Assembly (NCBI GenBank): GCA_913063055.1
Contig: CAJXZK010000029.1
Coordinates: forward strand, 1 to 33,411
Direction of reading: 5' to 3'
From: an uncultured bacterium
Lineage (GTDB): Bacteria > Cyanobacteriota > Vampirovibrionia > Obscuribacterales > Obscuribacteraceae
Length of the DNA: 33,411 bases
The translations under genes and the position numbers were made by a program. Shown here in pieces: positions 8,269-17,200 of this stretch (the stretch's first letter is position 1; each line of letters starts with the position of its first letter). The notes under the pieces were generated by a model. It saw only the letters and a list, made by a program, of their open reading frames with translations. It ran no database searches and had not been told where the DNA came from.

Positions 8269-9569
8269 TCAACTCCTGCAGCTGCCTTGCTGGGAGCCGG
8301 AAGAGGTTGGTTAACTGATGGCTTTGTCCAGATGTTATAGCGCTTCTTGTTGAATAACTCCGGTATGCAAATTACTTGAACGATCATGCATAGCCACCAG
8401 AGCGGGGCCATAAACAATATGGGGATAATGTGGTTGACATCGAATTTCTTATCAAATTTGATAATGGCAATGACAAAGAGCGGATAGCTCAAAATTGAGC
8501 CGATGGCACCAATTAGGTCGACCGGGGTAAATGGCAATGCTCCGGACATAAGTCTAAAGGTCCATTTAACTATGCCAACTGCTGATACCCAATCGATAAG
8601 AAAGGCAACAATGGGCCAGTTCAAAAACTGACCGGAGGCCTGCACGTGAGCCCAATATCCGTCCATGATCTTGTAGAGAGTAAAGCCGCCCATAATCAAA
8701 GACTGAACGTAGCCATAGATTACCAGGGGCATGCTGTAGAGATCTATGATGCCAGTGTTCAGGCGCGTATGACGCATAACATTGTTGAGGCTACCGCGAA
8801 ACCAGCGCAGCCGCTGCTGCCAGAACCAGGCGAAATTATCTGGCATGTTGGTGTGAGCCATTGTGCCCTCGCTGAGAGCAAGGTGATAACCAGCTCTGAC
8901 AAGGCGAATTGCTATGTCCATATCTTCGGAAAGACCGAATGTGGAAAAGCCACCACACTCGACCAACTCTTTTTTGCGGAACATTCCGCACTGACCTGAG
9001 TTGATAATGTTGGCATTAACTTTAGTCATAATTGAGCGCAAGAGTGAAACATAGAGCGCTTCGACGTGTAGCCACATGAGCAGGCCAACATTGCGATTCT
9101 TCACTCCCACTGGGCAGGTGGTGCCTGCTGTCTTTTCTTGTTCTAGGTCCTTGCGCATTACTTCTAAAGTATTAGCGTCTATTTCGGTGTCACCATCGAT
9201 GATGGCAACAAGTTCGCCTTTAGCTTTAGCAATGGCCATATTGATAGTGGCTGCTTTGCCTCTGTGCGGTTGTCTGATCAGTGTTACTGCCTTGATGCGC
9301 GAGACAATTTCGGCGGTGGCGTCAGTGCTGCCATCGTCGACAACTATGATTTCTTTTTCGCCTTTAAATTCAGCCTTAATTATAGATAGCAAGCAGGCTT
9401 CTATATAGCGCTGTTCGTTGTGGGCTGGAACAATTACTGTGACGCTACTAAATGAACGGTCGGCCTTGCGTCTCTTCGGCTTATAGAAGAGTAAGAGATA
9501 ATACGAAAACGTGATCAGCGCGCAGATCACGGCCATGGCGTCTGTAAAAAATTTGACTTCTGGGTGCAT
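8265..9569 (-). CDS. Processive GT2 glycosyltransferase (PgaC/IcaA-like)
   Basis: This is a membrane-bound family-2 beta-glycosyltransferase of the type that polymerises N-acetylglucosamine or similar sugars from nucleotide-sugar donors. One N-terminal membrane segment (about 9-29) precedes the catalytic domain. That domain contains VIVPAHNE, VVDDGSTD (78-83), the DGD metal site (125-127), SED with the catalytic acid (214-216) and QQRLRW (251-256), the QxxRW signature of processive enzymes. At least three membrane segments follow in the C-terminal 150 residues, as in PgaC and IcaA. Its length of 434 residues is typical. The sugar cannot be named with certainty. No PgaB-like deacetylase or PgaA-like porin is nearby; the partner here is the coupled GT39-like gene, which suggests a different glycan system. 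Confidence 0.85.
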   Translation of the reverse strand: MHPEVKFFTDAMAVICALITFSYYLLLFYKPKRRKADRSFSSVTVIVPAHNEQRYIEACLLSIIKAEFKGEKEIIVVDDGSTDATAEIVSRIKAVTLIRQPHRGKAATINMAIAKAKGELVAIIDGDTEIDANTLEVMRKDLEQEKTAGTTCPVGVKNRNVGLLMWLHVEALYVSLLRSIMTKVNANIINSGQCGMFRKKELVECGGFSTFGLSEDMDIAIRLVRAGYHLALSEGTMAHTNMPDNFAWFWQQRLRWFRGSLNNVMRHTRLNTGIIDLYSMPLVIYGYVQSLIMGGFTLYKIMDGYWAHVQASGQFLNWPIVAFLIDWVSAVGIVKWTFRLMSGALPFTPVDLIGAIGSILSYPLFVIAIIKFDKKFDVNHIIPILFMAPLWWLCMIVQVICIPELFNKKRYNIWTKPSVNQPLPAPSKAAAGVE

Positions 9570-9806
9570 TACTTCACTCGGGCAAGGTTTAGAAGGCCTA
9601 CCTAAACTGACGTTAAGCTGCTTCTTTATTATTGGGTCAGTCTATCGATTGAAGGCACAATTGTCATGTGCACATTCTCATTGAAGTTGTGGTGAGCTAA
9701 TCAGGCCTTTGGTATTTGGGCCAAAATGAAAATCTTTGATTCTTCCATGACTCCTGACTACTGGTATTTAGCGCTCTATGTGCGCTAATGTGTGTAGTCG
9801 AATTCC

Positions 9807-11426
9807 TTGCCATTGCGAAGTTTAGTGTCTGGTTTAATCTCCGCTCATTTACGAGACGAGGCTCCTCCTCTGACCTCTTTGCCCTCTTCGGGTCGCTCCG
9901 AAGGGTACTGGCGTATTGTTGCGGCCCTCTGCGGCGCTGTACTTGGCTTTTGCGCTCCTGGTTTGGAGCAGTGGTATTTGCCCTGGTTTTTGCCTACAAC
10001 TCTTTTGCTGTTAGCTTTTGCCTCCGGCAGCCCTTGGTTGGCCGGTTGTCGTGGCTTTTGCTTTGGTATGGGTTATAACCTGGTCTACTTAAGTTGGCTC
10101 CTTACTTTTCGCTCAGCCTATTGCGAAGGCACCTTTTCCTACTGTCCGCAGTTCGCTGCTTTTGCTATCTGGCTGATGCTGGCGGCTTGGCAGGGGCTTT
10201 ATGTATCGGTTTTTCCTTGCTTGCTCAAAGCGATACCTCTGGTTAGTGGTTGGTTGCCAATCCGGCAGGGGGGAAACTGGCACTGGCCCACTTTTTTAGT
10301 TCTTCCGCTGGCTTGGGTCTTGATAGACCGCATGTGCAATACCACGCAACTACTGGGATTTCCCTGGTCGCCCTTGCACTATAGTCAATATAAGCAATTA
10401 GTGGTTATACAGAGCGCTTCTATTATCGGTGGAGTTGGCATCAGTGCCTGGATAATGCTGGTCAATGCCAATCTTGCTGCTCTGTTGGTCTCCAATGTTT
10501 GGGGGCGTGATAAGTTTGCTCCTATTGTTTTTGCTAGTCGGCCACGGCTCTTGGTCCATACGTCTTTGACTGTATTGGTTTCAGCGTTGCTTTTGTGGTT
10601 CGGATACTCACGCTTAGACAGTGAGCGAACGGCACAGAAGAAAACCCTGCTATTTTCGGCATTGCAGGCGGGTCGTTCTGTTAAAGCGCATCAGGTGTCT
10701 GGCATCGATGTTCTTAAAACATACTTTGAACTAAGTGCAAAAAGCCCAGCCAATTCTGTCTGTATTTGGCCGGAATGGTCGATTGCTCTAAACTTTAGAG
10801 CCAATGCCAGCTCTCTCAATCAGGCATCGCAAATTGCTGCCAGGCGTAAGCAAGCCTGGGTGCTAGGAATCTTTGATAAAGATCCGCAGGAAAGACTTTT
10901 TAATTCTGTTTGTGCCTTCACCGAAGATGGCAGAGTCATACCCGATATTTATCACAAGCGTTATCTTGTGCCGGTGGGCGAGTATACTCCCGACTGGATT
11001 CGACTTACGCCGCTTGGTACAGTACTTTACGGTGTTGGTAAAAAGTATAATGACGTGAGTTCCGGAGAGAGAGCCGTTGTCTTTGATTTTAAAAAGGTAA
11101 AAGTATCTCCGGTTGTTTGTTTCGAGAATGTCTCACCACAAATTTGCTCTGCCGGTGTAAGAGCGGGAGGGGAAGTTCTAATTGATTCAAGCGACAATAG
11201 TTGGTTTCGCCTCTCCATATTGAGTGATCAAATGGTGTCATTTTGCGTTATGCGGGCTGTGGAAAATCACCGCTCTTTTGTCTTTGCTACAGCTTTGGGG
11301 CCTTCTACTATTGTTGATTCTACGGGGCATATTCTCTGTCAGGCTGGTCGGGAAGTACCAGCCACTATCAACGCTGAGCTGCCCATAGAGCACGATATTA
11401 CTCCCTATACTCGCTGGTGCTTCTGA
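9807..11426 (+). CDS. lnt: Apolipoprotein N-acyltransferase
   Basis: Lnt adds the third acyl chain to the N-terminal cysteine of lipoproteins at the inner membrane, which permits their sorting to the outer membrane. The N-terminal 270 residues hold the membrane segments, and a nitrilase-type domain follows. The catalytic triad is visible: Glu323 in WPEWS, Lys384 in YHKRYLVPVGEYTP and Cys438 in VVCFEN. The frame opens just after a stop at 9795-9797. The TTG at 9807 is the first possible start, but no ribosome site supports it and a later TTG could be used, so the first 30 residues are doubtful. The lptF/lptG gene follows after 12 bases. The 237 bases upstream are a divergent promoter region where I see no convincing element. 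Confidence 0.92.
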   Translation: MPLRSLVSGLISAHLRDEAPPLTSLPSSGRSEGYWRIVAALCGAVLGFCAPGLEQWYLPWFLPTTLLLLAFASGSPWLAGCRGFCFGMGYNLVYLSWLLTFRSAYCEGTFSYCPQFAAFAIWLMLAAWQGLYVSVFPCLLKAIPLVSGWLPIRQGGNWHWPTFLVLPLAWVLIDRMCNTTQLLGFPWSPLHYSQYKQLVVIQSASIIGGVGISAWIMLVNANLAALLVSNVWGRDKFAPIVFASRPRLLVHTSLTVLVSALLLWFGYSRLDSERTAQKKTLLFSALQAGRSVKAHQVSGIDVLKTYFELSAKSPANSVCIWPEWSIALNFRANASSLNQASQIAARRKQAWVLGIFDKDPQERLFNSVCAFTEDGRVIPDIYHKRYLVPVGEYTPDWIRLTPLGTVLYGVGKKYNDVSSGERAVVFDFKKVKVSPVVCFENVSPQICSAGVRAGGEVLIDSSDNSWFRLSILSDQMVSFCVMRAVENHRSFVFATALGPSTIVDSTGHILCQAGREVPATINAELPIEHDITPYTRWCF

Positions 11427-11438
11427 GGCCTAGCGAAA

Positions 11439-12584
11439 ATGAAGCTCTATGACCGTTATATCATGCTCGAAACACTGCAAGTTCTAGCAGTCGGCACATT
11501 TGCAATACTTGGCATTTTTTACGGCACTGCTGAGTTTAAAAACGTGATCGACATGATGACAGCATCTGGTTTGTCGTTGCAAACGGTGATGACAATCATG
11601 GCTTTGCAGCTGCCTACAGGTATGGTCTATTGCCTGCCATCAGGGGTGGTTATGGCCGTAATGCTTGTTTTGATACGCTCCAGTCGCGATTGCGAAGTAA
11701 TGGCCTTGCAGCTGCTGGGCGTACCACTGCTGCGGGTGCTTGCTCCTTTTTTAGTTATGGGTTTTGTCAGTTCTTCAGCGGCTTTTGTCATTTCTGAGTA
11801 TGCGGCACCACAGTGTCGAGATCTTGCTCGTCGTTTATTTATCATTGCTGCTAATAAAGCCCAGCGGCCTTTCCCTGAGCGCTCAGAGTTGAGGTTGGAA
11901 GAGAAGTCTGATGATGGTAGAGTTCTGAGTACCTCTAAAATTATTGAATTGGGCAAAGAGCAAATAGTTGCTGTCGACCAAGGTAAGAAAGTCTCGACTT
12001 TGGTTTGTTTTGACTTGACTGATAAGAACGTGATTAAGCTCGTTTATGCCGGCTCGGCTCAGTGGCTAAACTGTGCCTGGACGCTTCATGACGGCCGGAT
12101 TTTCGAGCTATTTGATAGCTCTCAACCCCACCAGCAGACTGCTGGAAGTGGGGTGCAAATGCAGTTTGCTTCAATGCAATTACCATTTGTGGTGCAATCA
12201 GATAAGACCATTGGTATGAATTTCAAAACCACTTTGGATAAGACCACAGGAGAACTTTGGGGCAACATAAAGCTTTTGCAGAAGGCATCAGTTGCGGTGC
12301 CTCCTTATCTTTTGTTGCAGTATCACCGACGGTTTTCTTATCCACTTAGCTGCTTTTTCTTAGTTTTGGCCGCCGCCCCGATGGTGCTCTTTCGCAAGCG
12401 AAAAGGGGCTGATTTTTCGCTGATCTATGGTGGTTTCTTGATCGTCAGTTTCTTTCTCCTACAAGAAATTACTACGGCTTTAGCTGTCAATGGGCGCCTG
12501 GACGGAACACTTGCTGCTTATCTGCCCTTGATGGTGCTCACGGCCTCGGGTTTTCTCTTAACTATTACGCTGAGACGGATTTAA
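11439..12584 (+). CDS. LptF/LptG-family LPS export permease
   Basis: This is an inner-membrane permease of the LptB2FG exporter, which lifts lipopolysaccharide out of the inner membrane toward the LptA bridge. The N-terminus MKLYDRYIMLETLQ is typical of the YjgP/YjgQ family. Three membrane segments lie in the first 125 residues and three more in the last 100. Between them is a periplasmic beta-jellyroll region of about 200 residues. The 381 residues match the family length. Only one permease is encoded here, so its partner, or a homodimer arrangement as in some bacteria, cannot be decided. The ATG follows a GAGG ribosome site that overlaps the lnt stop codon, which indicates an operon for envelope assembly. 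Confidence 0.88.
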   Translation: MKLYDRYIMLETLQVLAVGTFAILGIFYGTAEFKNVIDMMTASGLSLQTVMTIMALQLPTGMVYCLPSGVVMAVMLVLIRSSRDCEVMALQLLGVPLLRVLAPFLVMGFVSSSAAFVISEYAAPQCRDLARRLFIIAANKAQRPFPERSELRLEEKSDDGRVLSTSKIIELGKEQIVAVDQGKKVSTLVCFDLTDKNVIKLVYAGSAQWLNCAWTLHDGRIFELFDSSQPHQQTAGSGVQMQFASMQLPFVVQSDKTIGMNFKTTLDKTTGELWGNIKLLQKASVAVPPYLLLQYHRRFSYPLSCFFLVLAAAPMVLFRKRKGADFSLIYGGFLIVSFFLLQEITTALAVNGRLDGTLAAYLPLMVLTASGFLLTITLRRI

Positions 12585-12665
12585 GCTTTCGAGCTTTTCT
12601 TCAAGTTTATTTCGCGCGTTTGTAAAATTTGAAGGAAGCAATTCTGTTGGCTCGTTGTCAGGGGC

Positions 12666-12693
12666 TTGTGCCCAATTCCTTCTCTGCTAGTAT
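12666..12693 (+). promoter_or_regulatory. Candidate promoter of the small secreted peptide gene
   Basis: A -35-like TTGTGC (12666-12671) and a -10-like TAGTAT (12688-12693) are 16 bases apart. The start of transcription would fall near 12700, just before the ribosome site at 12706. The match is partial but the position fits a short independent transcript. Confidence 0.4.
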
Positions 12694-12717
12694 GTTGTTT
12701 GCTTTGAGGAGAGAATA

Positions 12718-12876
12718 ATGAGCGAGAAGAAAAGACGTATCGTTAGCTTAGTAGTTTTGGCCTTGTTTATCACGATTGTTGGTTTCGCTAATTCAGCCAA
12801 TGCTGGTGGTGGTGGTAATCCAACCGGCGAAGCTTATATCAATAACTTGATATATAGCGCTTATTCAAACAGATAG
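12718..12876 (+). CDS. Small secreted peptide, 52 aa, unknown function
   Basis: This short gene encodes 52 residues. The first 29 form a textbook Sec signal peptide: a basic start (MSEKKRR), a hydrophobic core (IVSLVVLALFITIVGF) and an ANSANA cleavage site. The predicted mature peptide has only 23 residues, begins GGGGNPTGEAYINN and ends in a Tyr- and Ser-rich stretch with a terminal Arg. A strong GAGGAGAG ribosome site (12706-12713) sits at good distance from the ATG. A strong intrinsic terminator begins 30 bases after the stop. These linked signals make a real gene likely. No family is recognised; roles such as signalling peptide, surface peptide or processed toxin are guesses. No maturation or export gene is adjacent. 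Confidence 0.75.
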   Translation: MSEKKRRIVSLVVLALFITIVGFANSANAGGGGNPTGEAYINNLIYSAYSNR

Positions 12877-12906
12877 TTTTTAGAGCTATCGAAAACAGGT
12901 TTCCCT

Positions 12907-12950
12907 AATATTCCACGATGCTCTTTAGCTCGTGGAATATTTTTTTGCTC
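12907..12950 (+). terminator. Intrinsic terminator of the small peptide gene
   Basis: A perfect 12-bp stem, AATATTCCACGA (12907-12918) with TCGTGGAATATT (12930-12941), encloses an 11-base loop and runs into seven T residues. It is a strong rho-independent terminator on the plus strand. Being nearly symmetrical, it could also act weakly on the minus strand after rlmN. Confidence 0.9.
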
Positions 12951-12994
12951 TTGAATTGGAGTCTATGAACCTGCTGTTCATGAGTTTGGCAGTG

Positions 12995-14074
12995 TCAGTT
13001 TTGCACAAACTTGTTAGCTAGCTGACCGCAAGCCGCGTCAATATCGGTACCGCGCTCAAGGCGAATGGTGACAGTTTTACCTGTGCGCCCGGCGGCGTTA
13101 GCAAAGCGGTGCTGTACCTGCATTTCGGGGCGACCATACATGATTTCGCCTTCGTTGTTTTTAGTGGGATTGAAGGGAATTAAATTGATATTGCAGTGCA
13201 GATCTTTCACTAGTTCGGCTAGCTGATTGGCCTGTTCCACTGAGTCGTTCACTCCTTCAAGCAATACATACTCGATGGTCACGCGTCGCTTTGTGGTTTT
13301 GTAGTAGTCGCGCACCGAGGCCATCACTTCGTTGATAGGCCATTTTTTTGTAATCGGCACAATCTCTTCGCGGGTGTAAGCATCGGGGGCATGCAGTGAT
13401 AGAGCCAAGGTAACCGGTAAGTTCTCTTGAGCCAACCGTCTGATGCCTGGTACCACGCCTGAGGTCGATACAGTTATGTGGCGAGCACCAATTCCTACCG
13501 ATTGATTGACCACGTGAATAGAGGCAATTACTTCTTCAGTGTTGAGCAGGGGCTCGCCCTGGCCCATGTAGACGATGTTAGCAATGCGTTGGCCTGATTC
13601 GCGCTGAATTGACATGGCCTGGTCAACAATTTCTTGACTGGTCAAATTGCGCTTGAAGCCCAAATAACCCGTGGCGCAGAATGTACAACCGACGGCACAA
13701 CCAACTTGTGAGGAGAGACAGGCTGATAGGCTGGGGCGGTCTTGAAAAGTCATTAGAACCGATTCGACTAATTTGCCGTCTGGTAGCTCAAAAAGATATT
13801 TACGGGTGCCGTCTCTGCTTACTTCGAGGTGGGCAATTTTGAGCAAAGGCACTTGGGCCACTTGATTAAGCTTTTCTCGCAACTCAACTGAGAGATCTGT
13901 CATCTCGTCAAAAGAGTTTGCATATTTGACATAAATCCAGGTGTGAATTTGTTTAGCTCTGAAGGCTGGCAGGCCCTGCTCTTTGACAAATTTAGTCAAT
14001 TCCTCCAGAGAAAGGCCTGAGAGAGCTTTCTTCGGCTGCTCGTTCGTATCAGTGCTTGGCTTCGGCTCGTTCAT
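12995..14074 (-). CDS. rlmN: Dual-specificity RNA methyltransferase RlmN
   Basis: RlmN is a radical-SAM enzyme that methylates C2 of adenosine 2503 in 23S rRNA and, in many bacteria, of adenosine 37 in some tRNAs. The iron-sulfur ligands Cys126, Cys130 and Cys133 are in VGCAVGCTFCATG. The two mechanistic cysteines are also present: Cys119 in SACLSSQVG and Cys349 in DAACGQL. MGQGEPLLN and GINL-type segments follow the family pattern, and the length of 359 residues is normal. The ATG at 14074 has no strong ribosome site. The gene is divergent from secA, with 212 bases between the two starts. Confidence 0.96.
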   Translation of the reverse strand: MNEPKPSTDTNEQPKKALSGLSLEELTKFVKEQGLPAFRAKQIHTWIYVKYANSFDEMTDLSVELREKLNQVAQVPLLKIAHLEVSRDGTRKYLFELPDGKLVESVLMTFQDRPSLSACLSSQVGCAVGCTFCATGYLGFKRNLTSQEIVDQAMSIQRESGQRIANIVYMGQGEPLLNTEEVIASIHVVNQSVGIGARHITVSTSGVVPGIRRLAQENLPVTLALSLHAPDAYTREEIVPITKKWPINEVMASVRDYYKTTKRRVTIEYVLLEGVNDSVEQANQLAELVKDLHCNINLIPFNPTKNNEGEIMYGRPEMQVQHRFANAAGRTGKTVTIRLERGTDIDAACGQLANKFVQN

Positions 14075-14195
14075 TGTTGTTGTCCATGATATTCAGTTTT
14101 GTTCATATCTAGCCCCGGTGCGGCTTGGCGCCCTTGACGAGCCAATGATAGCAGGCGTGGCTGTCTCTGAGCATCCCAAGAGGGATACTGCAAGA

Positions 14196-14222
14196 TGTTA
14201 AAATAGCCGTGGTACTGACGGC
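14196..14222 (+). promoter_or_regulatory. Candidate extended -10 promoter and leader hairpin of secA
   Basis: An extended -10 element TGT-TAAAAT lies at 14196-14204 with no recognisable -35. A small hairpin, GCCGT (14206-14210) with ACGGC (14218-14222), would fall at the very 5' end of the transcript. There is no upstream open frame resembling the SecM arrest peptide of E. coli. The secA ribosome site is GGGAG at 14273-14277. Confidence 0.35.
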
Positions 14223-14286
14223 GCCGCAACTGTTTTTAGCGGTAAGATACGCCGTGATGCATTCTATTTGCTGGGAGATTTAGCTG

Positions 14287-17200
14287 ATGTTGGACGTTCT
14301 GGAAGAGAAGGCGAAAGGTTTTCTCAAGCAATTGTTCGGAGATACCAACGAAAAGCGCGTACAGCATCTCCAACCGTATGTGGATAAGGCCAATTCTTTT
14401 GAAGCCGCCATGCAGAAGCTTACTGATGAAGAGCTGCAAGGTAAGACCGCTGAGTTTAAGGCCAGAATCGCCAACGCTCTTAAAGACGTTGAAGACGCTA
14501 AGCTCATTCCTGACGAAACCCCGAAAATGCCCGGGCAGATGCGCACCAAGAAAGATATTGTGCTGGCCCATGTTCTAGAAGAAATTTTGCCTGAGGCATT
14601 TGCTGTCTGTCGCGAAGCTGGCAAGCGCGTTCTAGGAATGCGTCACTTCGACGTACAGTTTATGGGTGGTGCCGCCCTGCACTTTAATAAAATTGCTGAA
14701 ATGCGCACCGGTGAAGGTAAAACCCTGGTTGCTACCTTGCCGACCTACCTCAATGCTCTAGCTGGTCGTGGTGTCCACGTTGTCACTGTCAACGATTACC
14801 TGGCTCGCCGAGATTCTGAGTGGATGGGCCGCCTCTATAACTTCCTTGGTCTTACTACTGGTTTGGTTTATTCGCACCAGCCTGATCACGAGAAATATCA
14901 AGCCTATCGTGCTGATATTACCTATGGTACTAACCATGAATTCGGCTTTGATTATCTGCGCGACAATATGCGCAAGTCTCTCGATGAGCTAGTGCAGCGA
15001 CCCTATTACTTCGCTATCGTCGACGAAGTCGATAACATCCTTATTGACGAAGCCAGAACACCATTGATTATTTCTGGTTTCCCCCGCGATTCACACACTG
15101 ACCTTTATGTGCGTATGGCGCAATTGGCCCCTCTGCTTGAGCGTGGCAAAGACAAAGACGACGAAGAATGCGACTACTGGGTTGATGAAAAACAACGCAA
15201 CGTTCTTTTGACCGAGCAAGGCATCATCAATGCTGAGAAAATGCTCGATGTCGCTGACCTCTTCGATATGCACCATAACTATTCGCACCACTTAGTGCAA
15301 GCCTTGCGCGCTAAAGAGCTTTATCGCATAGATACTGAGTATGTAATTCATCCAGACGAAGAAGGCAAGCCCGAAATTTGCATCGTTGATGAATTTACCG
15401 GCCGTATGATGCAAGGTCGCCGTTGGAGCGATGGTCTGCACCAAGCAATTGAAGCGAAAGAGCGTGTGCCGATTCAAGAAGAGACCATGACCTACGCTTC
15501 GATCACCTATCAAAACCTATTCAGGCTCTATCCAAAGCTTGCTGGTATGACTGGTACTGCTATGACCGAGGCCTCTGAATTTTCTAAGATTTACAACCTC
15601 GATGTGGTGGCCATTCCCACCAACCGTGGCAACCAGCGTATTGACTATCCAGACATCATCTATAAAAACGAGCGCATGAAATACATCGCCGTTGTAGAAG
15701 AAATTGTGGACATGCACCAGCTGGGTCGTCCCGTTCTTGTTGGTACAGTCTCGATTGAAAAGTCAGAACTGATTGACGAGCTATTGAGCAAGCCCCAAAA
15801 AATGGGCGAGTATTTGATCTGGAAAATCAAAAACATTGATACTCATATGAAGGCTCGCAATCTAAGCGGTGAGACCATCGAAGGCCTGCGCAAAATCTTT
15901 GAGCGCCCCGGTCAGATCGACATCGATAAACTGCAAGAGCTTGTGAAAAAGGCTGAAAGCGAATTTCCTAAAGAAGAGGAATTGGCTGAGCGGCTGTTTT
16001 CAATGATGCGCACCGCTAAAGTAGTGGCAGCTATTCGCAAGGGTATCGACCACCATGTACTGAACGCTAAACAGCACGCTAAAGAAGCGATGATTGTGGC
16101 TCAGGCTGGTCGTAAGGGTGCGGTAGTTGTAGCGACCAACATGGCCGGTCGTGGTACTGACATTTTGCTTGGTGGTAACGCCGAATATCTCGCTAAAGAA
16201 AAATTGCTCAAAGAGTTTCCTGATCAAGAGGAACTGCATAACGACCCAGAAAGACTGGCTCTTTATGAGGCTAAGGTCAAAGAGTTGACCCCGAAAATGA
16301 AAGAGCAAACCGATAAAGAGCACGATGAAGTTATTGCTGTTGGTGGTTTGCACATTATTGGTACAGAGAGGCACGAAGCCCGAAGAATCGATAACCAGTT
16401 GCGAGGTCGGGCTGGCCGTCAGGGCGACCCTGGAACCACTCGTTTCTTCTTGTCTCTTGAAGATCAACTGATGCGTATTTTTGGCGGAGCTGCCATATCG
16501 CGCTTGATGGACATGATCAAGGCCGATGAGGATATGCCGATTGAATCTGGCATGGTCAGTAAGTCTATTGAAAATGCTCAGAAGAAAGTTGAAGCCCATC
16601 ACTTCGACACCAGAAAACACGTATTGCAATACGACGATGTGCTCAATACTCAGCGTGAAGTTATTTACCGCGAACGTCGTCGCATCTTAGAGAAAGCTGA
16701 CCTGAAAATGGGCATGCTCGACATGCTGCGCGAGCACTTAGACTTGATTCTCGAAGCTCAGATTGATCCAGACTCATCTAGCGATCTCTGGGACGACGAT
16801 CAGCTTCCAGAAGTACTGCGCAACCTCGCCGTTGATATTCCGATGTTGGCTGAAGTTAAAGTAGAAGAGCTTAAGGGTCTTGCCTATGAAGACTTGAGAC
16901 AGAAGCTTTGGGAAGATGTAGAGCTAGCTTATAAGGTGCGCGAAGAGCATATTGGCACTGAAGATATGCGCGAATTTGAGCGTCAGGTCTTGCTGCACAA
17001 CATTGATAGCAAGTGGGTTGATTACTTGCACAACATTGACTTGCTGCGCGAGGGTATTCAGCTCAGAGCCTATGGTCAAAAAGATCCGCTGCAAGAATAT
17101 AAGCGCGAAGCGTTCAATATGTTCAATCAACTTCTGCGCAGCATCCAGGCAGAGTCAATTCAGCAGCTCTTCCGGGCGCAACCGCAATCGGTAGATGTTG

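Noticed and set aside
9788-10078. 96-codon plus-strand frame overlapping the 5' end of lnt
   Set aside because: Low-complexity Leu/Arg/Phe composition from the GC pattern of lnt and no ribosome site; the lnt frame carries the family motifs.
12337-12346. DnaA-box-like TTATCCACT
   Set aside because: A single copy inside the lptF/lptG coding sequence with no AT-rich unwinding element or further boxes.
16000-16629. Long antisense open frame (209 codons) within secA
   Set aside because: It mirrors the codon pattern of secA, has no ribosome site and no protein family resemblance.
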